Assembly (NCBI GenBank): GCA_963971535.1
Contig: OZ020589.1
Coordinates: forward strand, 91,766,688-91,830,687
Direction: 5' to 3'
Source: Notolepis coatsorum
Lineage: Eukaryota > Chordata > Actinopteri > Aulopiformes > Paralepididae
Length of the DNA stretch: 64,000 nt
Shown here: positions 54,239-64,000 of the stretch, piece by piece
Numbering within the stretch: the first letter of the stretch is position 1
How the letters are laid out: each line of letters starts with the position of its first letter
Notes under the pieces: model-generated
Told to the model about the DNA's origin: nothing
What the model saw: the letters and a program-made list of their open reading frames with translations, nothing else
Database searches by the model: none
Program-made: the position numbers and the translations under genes

Positions 54239-54513
54239 ATATACAAACATGTCTTAATAGAGCGTGCTTAATTAAGTCGAATTCTGCCTTTGTCTCTATT
54301 AACTATATATAAATATTTATATAATTTTTGCTTTATAGACTAAGGTTGCAACATAATTATGTAATGTCATTGGCTGTGTAACGGAGAGCAGCCGCCCAGG
54401 CAGCGCAGCTCCCAACTCATTATTAATTTAATTAATTAATCTAATCCACTTTATTTATAGAGCACATTTAAAAACAACAAAGTTGAACAAAGTGTTGTAC
54501 AAGTCCCACAACA
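54239..54513. other. Interior of hAT M, with LINE-like tail
   Basis: 54438-54505 reads ATCCACTTTATTTATAGAGC and ACAACAAAGTTGAAC, like a reversed fish LINE tail. No gene. Confidence 0.45.
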
Positions 54514-54676
54514 TTAACCCTTTAATCGCCAAAAACGCTGTAGGACGTCTTTCCCCGCCATGCTCATTCTGCCAAAGACGCTGTACCACGCCTTTGATAT
54601 CAATATTTCAAAAATCTGTGATCGAAATCATATTTCTCCCCCGGAGACATGATATGTACTGTTGAGCCCCTCTCCA

Positions 54677-56045
54677 ACCCGTTGGGAACCGGTTCCTAAT
54701 TGGCAGATGCCTGGAACCGTGTGGCTCCCGTGACTTTCGATTCCCTTATCGCTGCCAGGTTTTTCCTACAGTTGCGCAATAAAGTTAGCGTTAGCATGTA
54801 GCCATGGCAGACTATTTGATTCCTTAAGGGCTCGAAATTGCCTGGGTTTTGGTAATATGCTCCCGAAATGCTCCCGCTGTTTTGCTACTTCTATGTGCAG
54901 TGAAAACTACTTGAATGCTTTAGAACCTAGTCATTGATTTAGTTCAGGGTGAGCTAAAATTAGCCGCGGAGCTAACGCTAGCTAACGCTAGCTAACGTGA
55001 GCTAACGCTATTTAATCAAGCTCACAAAGAGAGATAAACAGCTGACAGCGGATAGTACAGGTACAAATACAATAAAACAGCAGGTGGGGGCTGTTGTGTA
55101 AACCTTGTACTCTTTAGTTCACATATAATAAGAGACGGAGTGTTTGTTTACTAGTCTCTGTAAGCCAGGAAGTACCATGGTGCAACATACAAATGTGTCC
55201 GTGTAGCAACACAAGCCAATACCTTATAGGACAGGGGCCCGGGGAGGGAGCTCTGTGTGTGTGAGTGTGTGAGTGAGAGAGAGAGACAGAAGTCAGAGGA
55301 ATAACGACCTGTTATTCAATAGATTAAATTAGTTTAAGAATAAAAAAATAAATACATTTTAAGAGAATCTCAAATACATTATTTTATTTAAGTGTAGGCT
55401 ATAGTTAATGTTTTATTTTCTTACAGTTTTTGTATTTTTCTGACATGGGGGCTCAACAATAAATGACAATCAGAAATGTCAAGTTGCATGTTGTTATTCT
55501 AACCAGCTTAAACCCCTACGCTCTGCATCTTCTGGCCGCCTCAGACCTACTCCTATCCAAGCTCCGGGAGGGTCATCAAAGAGAAGTCGCCTATTCTCAG
55601 TCCTTGCCCCACAATGGTGGAATGAACTACCCACCCCAGTTAGGACAGCCGAATCACGTCCAATCTTTCGCCGTCGACTAAAGACGCACTTCTTCAACCA
55701 TTATCTGAATAAAAAAAATATATCTAACCCTAACTAACCGTACTGTCATGCACTTGTCCTAATAAACTAACCTACACTGTAGCACTCAACACTTTGATGA
55801 ACATTGTTGCTCAGCTGATAGAGTTGTGCCCTTCCTGATGGCTTGTCGTACAGAATTTGTAAGTCGCTTTGGATAAAAGCGTCAGCTAAATGACTAAATG
55901 TAAATGTAGTTCTGTTGCATTTCCAATTTATTTATTTAAATCATAAATTGATCAGGTATCGATAAGGGAATCGATAAAGAATCGAATCGATAAGCAGAAT
56001 CGATAATGGAATCGTATCGATAAAATCCTATCAATTCCCATCCCT
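54677..56045. mobile_element. hAT-like element P
   Basis: Right end TCAATTCCCATCCCTA at 56045 with ATCGATAA subterminal arrays (55950-56030). The left end is diverged (GTTGGGAACCGGTTCC near 54680) and no TSD could be confirmed. Its left interior (54700-55270) is an inverted relative of hAT H, lacking hAT I. The right interior holds the L2 fragment at 55495-55910. Confidence 0.6.
55495..55910 (+). mobile_element. L2-type LINE 3' end
   Basis: Encodes the ORF end in a shifted frame (PQWWNELPTPVRTAES, then FRRRLKTHFFNHYLN at about 55610-55710). The 3' UTR ends GTAAGTCGCTTTGGATAAAA, GCGTCAGCTAAATGACTAAA and TGTAAATGT, the usual L2/Maui-type tail in fish. Confidence 0.75.
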
Positions 56046-57833
56046 AATCGTTAGCGGGACTCCATCTTGACACACTGGACATCGATCGGTTGCAAATAAC
56101 TCGATAAACAACATGATTTGGACGTATATACTATTATACAACCTGGAAATGGATCGGATATTTGTACATCCCATAATAGGAACATTTCTGTTCCACGCTC
56201 ATCGTCCAACGGCGCGAGGAAGGTACGGTAAGATCCAGCGTTATTTTTCAACGTGTTCGATACTAACTGCTCTAATGATCATATCACCCACACTAGATGA
56301 ATCATATAACGTTGGCCACGGAATTATAAACAACCCCCCGCCCATCCGGTCAACATCAGATCATACTTAGTAACTCCTAGAAGCACGTCCAGTTGAAATT
56401 TTTTATCTCGCACAGATTCCTATCAAACTGTATTTCATCATCAATATAATAAAAAAGCAGGGTAGCCGGACCAGCACTCGCAGGTTCAATGTTTTTTAAT
56501 GGCAGCCTGAATAAATAGCAGACATGTTTCGGACAATGTCCTTCTTCAGTGATATGGCTAGCACTGGAAATACATTCAAGGTGATAGTTAAATACACCTG
56601 GCAGGTAATTACATGACATGACACGGCAGGAAATGACATCACAACGCAGGTGTGCCTGTGCAATGTGACCAAAGGAATGACCTATCAAAATAGAGTCCAA
56701 TCATAAATTATACATATATATAGATATATCTAACACCAATCTATATTATAAACAATACAAAACAAAACAAAATTACCAGAAACTTGATAACATATAACAT
56801 GCCCATTAATTTCTAGGGCTAATTGAGCCACTTTACATATTTAATTTAATAGTTTCAAATTATACATTGGGCATCCTTGTGAAACATGCCTCTAGTTTAG
56901 CAACAAACAACAACTTTAATAAAACCAGAAATAACACTGTAGGTGTAAGGATGTTAGAGGAAACAGGTTAAAATGTTCTCTTCATTCATTCCTCTAGGTT
57001 TGATGCAATTGAACAGGTGGATATAATAACATTCACGTTGCAACAGCAACTTGTGTCTGTCTCCACCTCGCGCTGGCCTGAGTACTAACTCTAGTCCCAT
57101 ATATTTGCGATTGTTGACGGTATGTTTACACTTAGAGAAATGTCAAGCTACCGACGACTTGACATCTGAATTTCTCACAGCACATTTGTGTTCACTTATT
57201 CTTGATTTAAAGGCTCTCGTTGTTTTGCCCACATAAGAAAAATTACAAGGACATTTTAGCTAGGGATGCCCCGATCGATCGGCCACCGATCGTTATCGGC
57301 CGATAATCAGTATAAATATGCGATCGGTGATCGGTGATAATGCTTTATTTTCGCCGCTCGTCAAAACCGATCTCACTCACTGTCGCTAAGTTCTGTCTTA
57401 GACACCGGGTGGTGCGGCGTTTGCTCATCCCTCCAGCCCCTCCCGCACGCATGTAAACACAGGTCTAGTAGTCTAGTGCGACGGGACACGGGAGGACGGC
57501 GTCTCCCTGAGCTAACGTTAGCTTAGCTACCGTTACAAAATGACCCAGTCAACTATTCACTTTTAGTTTAATACATGATGAGGCATTGTCTAACCGAACG
57601 GTATCTAGCCGGCCAGCTACCGATAGCTCCTGACATCAACAAACGCTCCAGCAAGTCTAGTATAGACTTGTATGATACCTCAGCTAGCTCACGTTAGCGC
57701 AAGTTAGTTCACTGTTCAAAACGAAATGTCCCATTGAACTAAATAATTCACTGAGGCGTTGTATTAACGTTATATATCCGGCTAGCAGTAGCTACAGATA
57801 GCTCCTGATATCAATGTCTTATAACACTGATTC

Positions 57834-59348
57834 TAGGGGTGCACCGATATGAAAATTGGCCACCGATACCGATACCGATTGTTCAACTAACACAATCGGC
57901 CGATACCGATACCGATACCGATAATTGTGGCAAAAAATAAGTATTTTTAATTTTTTTTAATATTTTTTTTAATATTTTTTTTTATTTTTTTTTATTTTTT
58001 TTAATGAAACTACTGTATATTTGTATGCGTGTTTGTATTTGTAGGCCTCTTTACTTACTTGAAAAAGGAAACATCAAGAAATATGTTTATGGTATCACTG
58101 ATCCCTCTCCCAGTATCGTCTGGCGGCCTGCAGAGGGATACTATTTTCTCAACCAGAGCTTTCAACCAATGCAATGGAACCATTCTGGCGGCCTGCAGCG
58201 GGATACTATTCTCTCAACCAGAGCTTTCAACCAATGCAATGGAACCATTTTGATTGACAGTCGATTCGGCCAATTACGCCACACCGCTAGCACCCACCTC
58301 CTGCTTACCACCAAGCGTTTATTCATTTTTCTACTTCGGGGCATGCCGCCATTGATGATCTGCTTGCGAGAATGCGAGTCAAACTCAGAACCACAACAAG
58401 CTAATACGTTAGCTGCCCGGCAGTGCCCGCCGACCAGCGCGCTCCACAGGATGGCCAAACGAGACACAATGATTTTACTGCAACAAATGTTATAATAAAA
58501 CAAAGCCTTTCTATACATTTGTCTGGTTGAAAACTTTATTAACAGATTGCAGAATGTGTAGTTGTGTACGGAATGAGCAACGGAATGTAACCGAGCTATG
58601 CACGGCTTGCTTGCTATCTTCGGGTAAATACTATGCTGATGTAATTGAACGTGTAACTAACTATAATAACGTTAATGCCACAAAACGAATGTTTGTGTCA
58701 TTTTAACAGCAGATACTTTCTTAAATGCCATCCTCCCGACAGAGCGGTGTTGATGGGGAGCTCTGATGGATTCGCTTGGTTGTGTTATTACTATGCATTG
58801 AACAGCTAACCGAAAGCTAGGGTTAACTAATGTTAAAGGTTTAGCCATAACGTTACGTTGGCTAAAGTTGGGGCTATTCTTAATCCAGTAATAATGGCTG
58901 CAGACCTGCAAGCAAAGTACAGCAAGTTGGCAAAGGAGTATTCCAACGTAAATCACATTTTCACCAGTAACGTTAGTCTTCTGCCTCCCGGCTATGAACG
59001 GACTCGGAGTAATGCCTTGCTGCTATGGGTAATAATAATATGCTGATGTTATTGTCCGTGTAACACTAACTATATAACGTTAATGCCACAAAACGAATGC
59101 CTTGTTAATCATAAATAGTGACTTTGATGCAGTAGCTTGTGTGTGTGTGGGGGGGACGGCGGGCGTTGTGCAGGTGGGTCGCGAGTGAACTTTTTTTTTT
59201 TTTGCCTTTTGACGCTACACAAATGGATGGTTAGTTATCGGCGACTGCTATCGGCACATTTGAGCTTATCGGCCGATAGGCCGATAGCAGTCAACAAGGC
59301 ACTTATCGGCCGATACCGATACCCGACCGATATATCGGTGCACCCCTA
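57834..59348. mobile_element. hAT element E with captured exon-like segment
   Basis: Termini TAGGGGTGCACCGATAT and ATATCGGTGCACCCCTA, TSD ACTGATTC (57826-57833 and 59349-59356). CCGATACCGATACC arrays at both ends. Contains a 65-bp tandem duplication (58119-58248), a module shared with hAT F (58245-58530), a LINE 3'-UTR stub k (58527-58563, minus), and the 58690-58960 segment shared with hAT C. Confidence 0.95.
58894..58947 (+). pseudogene. Captured first exon resembling PPP1R21
   Basis: ATG at 58894 opens MAADLQAKYSKLAKEYSN (18 codons) directly followed by a GTAAAT splice donor at 58948. From memory the vertebrate PPP1R21 protein starts with a very similar LQ.KY.KLAQEYSKL stretch, and this would be its N-terminal coiled coil. 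The upstream 200 bp (58690-58890) is shared with hATs C1 and C2 and looks like a 5' flank or UTR. No later exon is present, so it is a fragment inside a transposon and not a functional gene. Identification rests on 18 residues. Confidence 0.55.
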
Positions 59349-60352
59349 ACTGATTCGATGCGTATTCGAGCTGAGGGCTTGCTGAGCACAGTTAAGAAAC
59401 GTTATACCAATAGGGTCCAGGTGCAGCTCCGGAGAATCCTGGCCGTAGCTCGAGGCTACTCGAGTATAGGTCCAGCTGCAGCTCCGGAGAATCCTGGCCG
59501 TAGCTGGAGGCTACTAGAGTACACACAGACAGTGGAGCTTGTTGCGTGGTGGCGATGTCTCGCAGATAATACAAGTACAAGTCTAATTATATAATATATA
59601 TATTTTATTAAAAAAAATCAAAAAGAATTATATAAAATAAAATTTAATTTCTTTTAATCAAAAAACGATCTGTATCGGATCGGTATCGGCCGATATGGCT
59701 CACGACGATCGGTGATCGGTATCGGTGGCAAAAAACGTGATCGGGGCATCCCTAATTTGAGCAAATACACCAGATTGGACGAATTACACGTAATCCGTCC
59801 TTTGACTGGTATATTTTTCCCCGTTTTAGGATGTGCGAAAATTTTATCTTTAATCATGCCCTGGCACTGTACACAGGATTGGCAGGGAAAATTCCCATCT
59901 GGGATATTGGACATAAAATGAGAAGGTTTCTTTAAGGGCAAATCAGTTTTGACTAGGAGATTAGATAAATTCGCTTGTCTCCTATAAAAAGGTGAATGCT
60001 GAAACGCTGTCCCTATAAGAGGGTCGGACTGCAGAATATGCCAATGTTTATTGACAATACTCTGTGTGTCTCTCGTGATAGGGCTGTAAGTAGACACAAA
60101 AGATACTTTGTCTGTTTTATCTTCTTTCTTTTTGGGGGTGAACAACGTGGCCCTATCGATATGTATCGTCAGTATCACATATTCTCTTATAACGAAGTAT
60201 TTGGCTATAAGGAAGACTGTTCTTCAAGGCTGGGGTGTGATAACTGGAATAATGCAAGAACGAGTTACAGTCTTTCTCCTTTTTAAAAACCTCTGTATGT
60301 AATGAGATGCCATCAGGGGCTTTCTTGATCAGAACATCGAGGAAGGGTAAAT

Positions 60353-61857
60353 TACCGTAATTCCTCTAATAGTAACCCCGGCTTGTATTTGTTTCAACTG
60401 TAGCGGGTACCAGGCTTGTATTAGGAGGAGGCCTGTATAAGAGGGAGGCCTATATTTCAAATTTTCAAACGGATCATAATGAATAAATCAACATTTTGTG
60501 TCAGTTTGAACTAGAGATGTTCCGATACCATTTTTCCCTTTCCGATCCGATTCCGATACCTAAGCTTTGGGTATCGGCCGATACCGATATTTATCCGATA
60601 CCAGTGCATACATAAAAAAAATAAAAATAAAAAAATTATTATATAAATTATATATATATTTTTTTTTTTTTTTTTTTTTATACAGATACTGTTATACTGT
60701 TTTTTTAGTCATAACTAGAAAGTAATGGTATTTATTCAACAACAGGTGATTGTATAGATTTGTATTAGTATTATTAATCAATTAGTATGGGCTGCAGCAC
60801 TGCAGATATACCCTACTCCAATGATCCACACGGACATTAAACGGTGTTGCACTCGCTACTCAGTGGCTCTGCAGATATACCCTATTCAGTCTGTAAGCTA
60901 GTGGGAGATAGAACGTTCATGTTGTGATTTTTGATGCAAAATAAATATTCAACATTCTCTTTTGAAACTCCGCCTCAGACTCTTATCCTTTGGCACTTGC
61001 TGTACTTTGCTTGCAGGTCTGCAGCCATTATTGCTGGATTATGTGAATAGCACCAACTTTAGACACGGTAACGTTATCAAGCTAAGCTAACTGACCTAGC
61101 TCGTCTTCCCGCATTGACATTTGATAACGTTAGTAATAGTCAGCTAACGCTAGTCAGTAGCTACTTATACAATTCACCGTGGGTGCATTATTGTTGATAG
61201 CCGGTCACAGACAGTGTTAGGTCCTGGAGAAAGGACAGGCGATCATCTGATTTGATGTAACGTTAAAGTGGATGTTGTTCCAACTAGCTATCTTTCCAGC
61301 TAATGCTATCATAACACCAGCAAAACACATCCCGTCCGAGCTCCCCGTCACACCAGCACTGTCGGGGACAATGGAATTTAAGAAAGTGTATCTGCTGTTA
61401 AAATGACACAGCATCACACTTTAAAACATGTTCATTTTATAATCCTCACTCTCCGCAGGACTCGGCAGGAGATAAATTACATCATGGGATCGGAGGCTAC
61501 AATTCACGTGTACTTGCCGATACCGATACCAGCATTTTAGGCAGTATCGGCGGCATTTCCGATACTGGTATCGGTATCGGAACAACTCTAGTTTGAACCC
61601 AGTAAAATGTACTGGGTTCATTTATTGAAACCAAGTACTGTATGAAATAGTAAACAGTGCAATTACAGGTGTCACTGGTCATTTCAACGTTTTCAAAGTG
61701 AAATCAAGTAACTAGCTCAGTATGCAGCTCAGTATATTAGTAACCCGGCTTGTATTAGGAGGCCGGCTTATAATTGCTTAGCTCAAGAGCGCACCCGGCC
61801 ATTAATAGAGACCCGGCTTGTATTTGAGACCCGGTTACTATTAGAGGAATTACGGTA
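60353..61857. mobile_element. TIR element S flanked by TA
   Basis: Perfect 25-bp inverted ends TACCGTAATTCCTCTAATAG... (60353-60377) and its complement (61833-61857). If the outer TA is the target duplication, the TIR is 23 bp starting CCGTAATTCC. About 425 bp remain after removal of hAT C2. GCTTGTATTAGGAGG-type repeats occur at both ends. Superfamily not assigned. It interrupts the Penelope-like ORF. Confidence 0.8.
60512..61590. mobile_element. hAT element C2
   Basis: Inverted copy of C1: termini TAGAGATGTTCCGATACC and GGTATCGGAACAACTCTA, TSD GTTTGAAC (60504-60511 and 61591-61598). Carries the same exon-like start (minus-strand ATG at 61028) with the same damage as C1, so the damage predates their separation. 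Confidence 0.95.
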
Positions 61858-63505
61858 TGCATATAAAATTTCAATGTAAACTATCGTTCTTCTACAGGTG
61901 TTCAGGTACTCAAGGAAGGAAAAAAGCTCAGATGATGAACCAGACCAAATAAAAAACAGATCGTCAATATAGCGCATATAAGATTTGACACATTTCTCAA
62001 ACGGGTTATTATTAAAGATATGATCTACTTCATATTTGGCTAGGTTCACAGCGGCTGGAGAGCCCATGCTGAGGCCTCTGTTTTGCAAATAGTATTTATC
62101 TTGGAATCTAAAATAATTTCTAGTTACTTAGAACTAGGTCGGTTAAACTAACTAGCGCTTCTGTAGGGGGGAGTAATACTTCCCTCAAGTTTAAATAAAA
62201 ACTCAGAGCGTCAAGCGCATCAGCATGTGGAATGCTGGGGTAAAGACTGACTACATCTATGGTAACTAGTAAGTCTGTAGGACTAATGTTGCAGGTCGAA
62301 AGCCTGTTCAAAAAGTAGTAGTATCTTTTAAGTAACCACGCCGAGAAGAGGCCAAATCCTTAATATGCGCATCAATGAACTGAGAGATTTTTTCTGTGGC
62401 AGAGCCAATACCGGAAACAATAGGTCTACCAGGAGGGTTAATCAGATCCTTATGGATTTTAGGTAAAGTGTAAATAATAGGGGTAACCTAACCGGGTACT
62501 CTACAAACATAAACTTAAATTAATTTTCTGTAATTGCCTCTGACAATCTCAGGCTTTTAAGGACCGTTTTGATTTCCGTAGAAAATCTAAACACAGGGTC
62601 TGAATTTAAAAGGGTATATACCTCAATCTCATTCAATTGTCTGTTTATCTCGGATACATACAAGCTCTTATTTTGGAGCACGATACCAGAACCCTTGTCA
62701 GCTTTTCTAAAAATTAAATCATCTTTCTTCATGAGTTCCTTAAGTGCTGCAGACTCTGATTCAAGTAAATTTGGATAAAGATGGGCTTTGTGACTGGTCT
62801 CACTCTCACATAACTTAAGGACATAATTTTGTACCAATCTGCAGAAAGTTTCAACTGAGGAAGGGTTGAGATGGGGAGTAAACAGGCTACAGGGTTTAAA
62901 TACTTTTCTTTTAGAGGTGTCTGGCTCTGTCTCAGGCCTAGCATCAACATCAACATCATCACTTATCAGCACATTTTCATTAGCACATTGTCCGAAACAT
63001 GTCTGCTATTTATTCAGGCTGCCATTAAACTTTAACTTTATGGGATTACAGCACCCAGTGTGAGAACTTGTGAGCGCGGTCTAACTTGACTATATCGTCA
63101 ATATAATGCATTTGGGGCTATAAATCATGTTCTGGAGAAAGCTGCAGAAAACGATAAAAACATACTTATACTTTAGACCGTATTTTAGTATGAATATGTG
63201 AATGAAAAAGTATAACGTTGCTACACCCTGAACAATAGATATAGGACGTTGAATGGACCATAGTAATGTCAATTTAGCAATACAATTTAAAAAGTTATAG
63301 CTCTGCAAAGAAGGGGAACTTCTCCATATTAAATAGGGCTGGTGGAGGATGGTAAATTATGAATTTAAGCATGGCGATCAAAGTGTTAAAAAAAATATAT
63401 ATATACATATATTTTTTTATCTCAAAGCTTCGAATTAATCAATCAATCTCGGCCCTGAAGCTTCGAAGGCAAAAGAAAGCTTCGAAGGTCAGCCCTAGTG
63501 TGCAG

Positions 63506-63555
63506 CAGGGTGTGTGCAGCAGGAGGTGTGTGTTGCAGAGTGTGTGTAGCAGGGG
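63506..63555. repeat. GTGTGCAGCAGG-type simple repeat
   Basis: Degenerate repeat of GTGTGCAGCAGG that continues the sequence seen at 34882-34912 and 46472-46491. It is the common target of outer hATs K and M. Confidence 0.65.
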
Positions 63556-64000
63556 CAGGGCTCCAGACTAACTTTTTACATTGGTTGCACCAGTGTGCCT
63601 AACATTTTAATTTAAGTGCACCAGCACATAATTTACGCGCACCCAACAATTTTCACTGCGCCTTTTTGCCGCTGCAATAATACATTTTAAGCGTTACCTT
63701 TACCATTACCTTTTTTGTCAGTTCCCATACACATTAGTAAGTTCTTTTTTTTTATCCACTTATTTTTCTATTTTGTATTAGTGTGTCAGTAGACTACTAT
63801 TAGTACATTTTTATTACAGTACAGTACATTAAAGCATCTTCATGGTTTAATAATGCAAACATATGTTGCAGGGACTTATTATAATCATCATATTGGCGTG
63901 ACTGTATGTATGCATCAAAGGGTTAAATCAAGCATTTTTAAGTGCTTTAGAGGAAATGTCAAAATATTGCGATATATATCGTGTATCGTGATATGGCCAA
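63556..64000 (+). mobile_element. hAT-like element, left end, runs off window
   Basis: Starts CAGGGCTCCAGACTAAC then TTTTTACATTGGTTGCACC, a hAT terminus type also seen in weaker form near 48847 and 42652. The last 40 bases (ATATTGCGATATATATCG, ATCGTGATATGGCC) look like a subterminal part of an F-type hAT continuing beyond the window. No right end is available. Confidence 0.55.

Larger units (their letters stand above)
57261..59754. mobile_element. hAT element D
   Basis: Termini TAGGGATGCCCCGATC and GATCGGGGCATCCCTA, TSD ATTTTAGC / ATTTGAGC (one mismatch; 57253-57260 and 59755-59762). GATCGG / CGATCGG arrays at both ends. Inserted in the GIY-YIG domain of the Penelope-like ORF. Terminal sequence is close to hAT J. 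A 55-bp tandem repeat (two copies) lies at 59414-59523. Confidence 0.92.
57170..62972 (-). pseudogene. Penelope-like RT/GIY-YIG ORF, split by two insertions
   Basis: Read from 62972 down: an N-terminal domain with DDLIFRKADKGSGIVL (about 62730); a palm preceded by PLLFTLPKIHKDLINPPGRP and VSGIGSATEKISQFID; RT motif A LVTIDVVSLYPSIP (about 62260); motif B GLSMGSPAAVN (about 62075); motif C SYMRYIDDLFFIW (about 61960); PFLDVLIKKAPDG and LKNSLPYSQ after element S; NFPCQSCVQC and the start of GIY-YIG, NSSNLVYLLK (about 59775), then after hAT D the remaining CPCNFSYVGKTTRAFKSR with ISEHK (57175-57252). Frameshifts or stops lie near 62515, 62290 and 62130, so it is inactive. GIY-YIG cleaves the target DNA and RT extends from the nick. 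Confidence 0.85.
56451..63097 (-). mobile_element. Penelope-like element, interrupted
   Basis: Minus-strand element inserted in piggyBac-like copy 3, with a target duplication TCAATATAAT (56441-56450 and 63098-63107). It encodes RT and a GIY-YIG endonuclease (see pseudogene). The 3' end (56451-56545) and the outer 5' end (62985-63029) share a perfect 45-bp segment in opposite orientation, with GTCCGAAACATGTCTGC at its core. Penelope elements often end in such inverted or direct terminal copies. Interrupted by hAT D (57261-59754) and by TIR element S (60353-61857). Confidence 0.85.
54514..63389 (-). mobile_element. piggyBac-like element, copy 3 (interrupted)
   Basis: TTAA-bounded ends TTAACCCTTTAATCGCCA and TGGCGATCAAAGTGTTAA. 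The interior matches copies 1 and 2 in reverse at about 56046-56450 and 63098-63360. Interrupted by hAT P (about 54677-56045) and the Penelope-like element (56451-63097). No transposase. Confidence 0.75.
46492..63497. mobile_element. Outer hAT element M, 17 kb with insertions
   Basis: Termini TAGGGCTGTC and GTCAGCCCTA with subterminal CTTCGAAGC / GCTTCGAAGG motifs. TSD ATGTGCAG / GTGTGCAG (one mismatch; 46484-46491 and 63498-63505). Its own sequence is a few hundred bases. It holds hAT O (46622-49905), hAT A (50184-54230) and piggyBac-like copy 3 (54514-63389). Confidence 0.8.

Overview
The window is repeat-dominated genomic DNA from a vertebrate, most probably a teleost fish. It holds no bacterial or plasmid-type genes, operons, CRISPR arrays or ribosomal RNA. 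The mix of transposons is typical of fish: tRNA-headed SINEs with a GGTTCGA B-box, L2/Rex-type and L1/Tx1-type LINEs, BEL/Pao LTR retrotransposons, a Penelope-like element, piggyBac-like elements flanked by TTAA, and many hAT elements with 8-bp target-site duplications (TSDs). I cannot name the species. All identifications come from reading motifs, termini and TSDs by eye.

Layout. 1-11310: older single-copy or repeat-derived DNA holding a foldback MITE (493-784), a SINE (941-1203), LINE 3' tails, a broken L2/Rex-like LINE (5310-7595) and a broken THAP-domain transposase (10494-11310). 11311-28395: a chain of retrotransposon insertions. A LINE reverse-transcriptase fragment was split by a 5'-truncated Tx1-type LINE (11491-14656), which was itself split by an L2/Rex-like LINE tail (12636-13417). 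A truncated minus-strand BEL/Pao element (14816-19283) follows. Then comes a structurally complete BEL/Pao element (19289-28390): two 1388-bp LTRs with about five differences, a perfect 5-bp TSD, a primer-binding site matching tRNA-Tyr and one uninterrupted gag-pol frame. It is the only apparently intact protein-coding gene of the window. 28396-34912: SINE head, a foldback structure with 174-bp arms, minisatellites, and a 390-bp tandem duplication carrying a possible first coding exon.

34913-63497 is a set of transposons inserted inside one another. Two adjacent outer hAT elements (34913-46471 and 46492-63497) sit in a GTGCAGCAG-like simple repeat. Inside them I resolved, mostly with perfect 8-bp TSDs, further hAT elements, three piggyBac-like copies (TTAA), a Penelope-like element, a TA-flanked TIR element and an L1-type LINE, to about five levels of nesting. 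One hAT insertion (43471-45410) has a natural empty site elsewhere in the window (54822-54829).

No host gene is demonstrated. Three ATG-plus-splice-donor exon candidates are noted. One of them, in three related hAT copies (39687, 58894, 61028), resembles the start of PPP1R21 and suggests that a non-autonomous hAT lineage captured a host promoter and first exon. The machinery visible for mobilising these elements consists only of fragments: a BED-type finger, a hAT C-terminus and a THAP exon. The non-autonomous elements therefore presumably depend on transposases encoded elsewhere.
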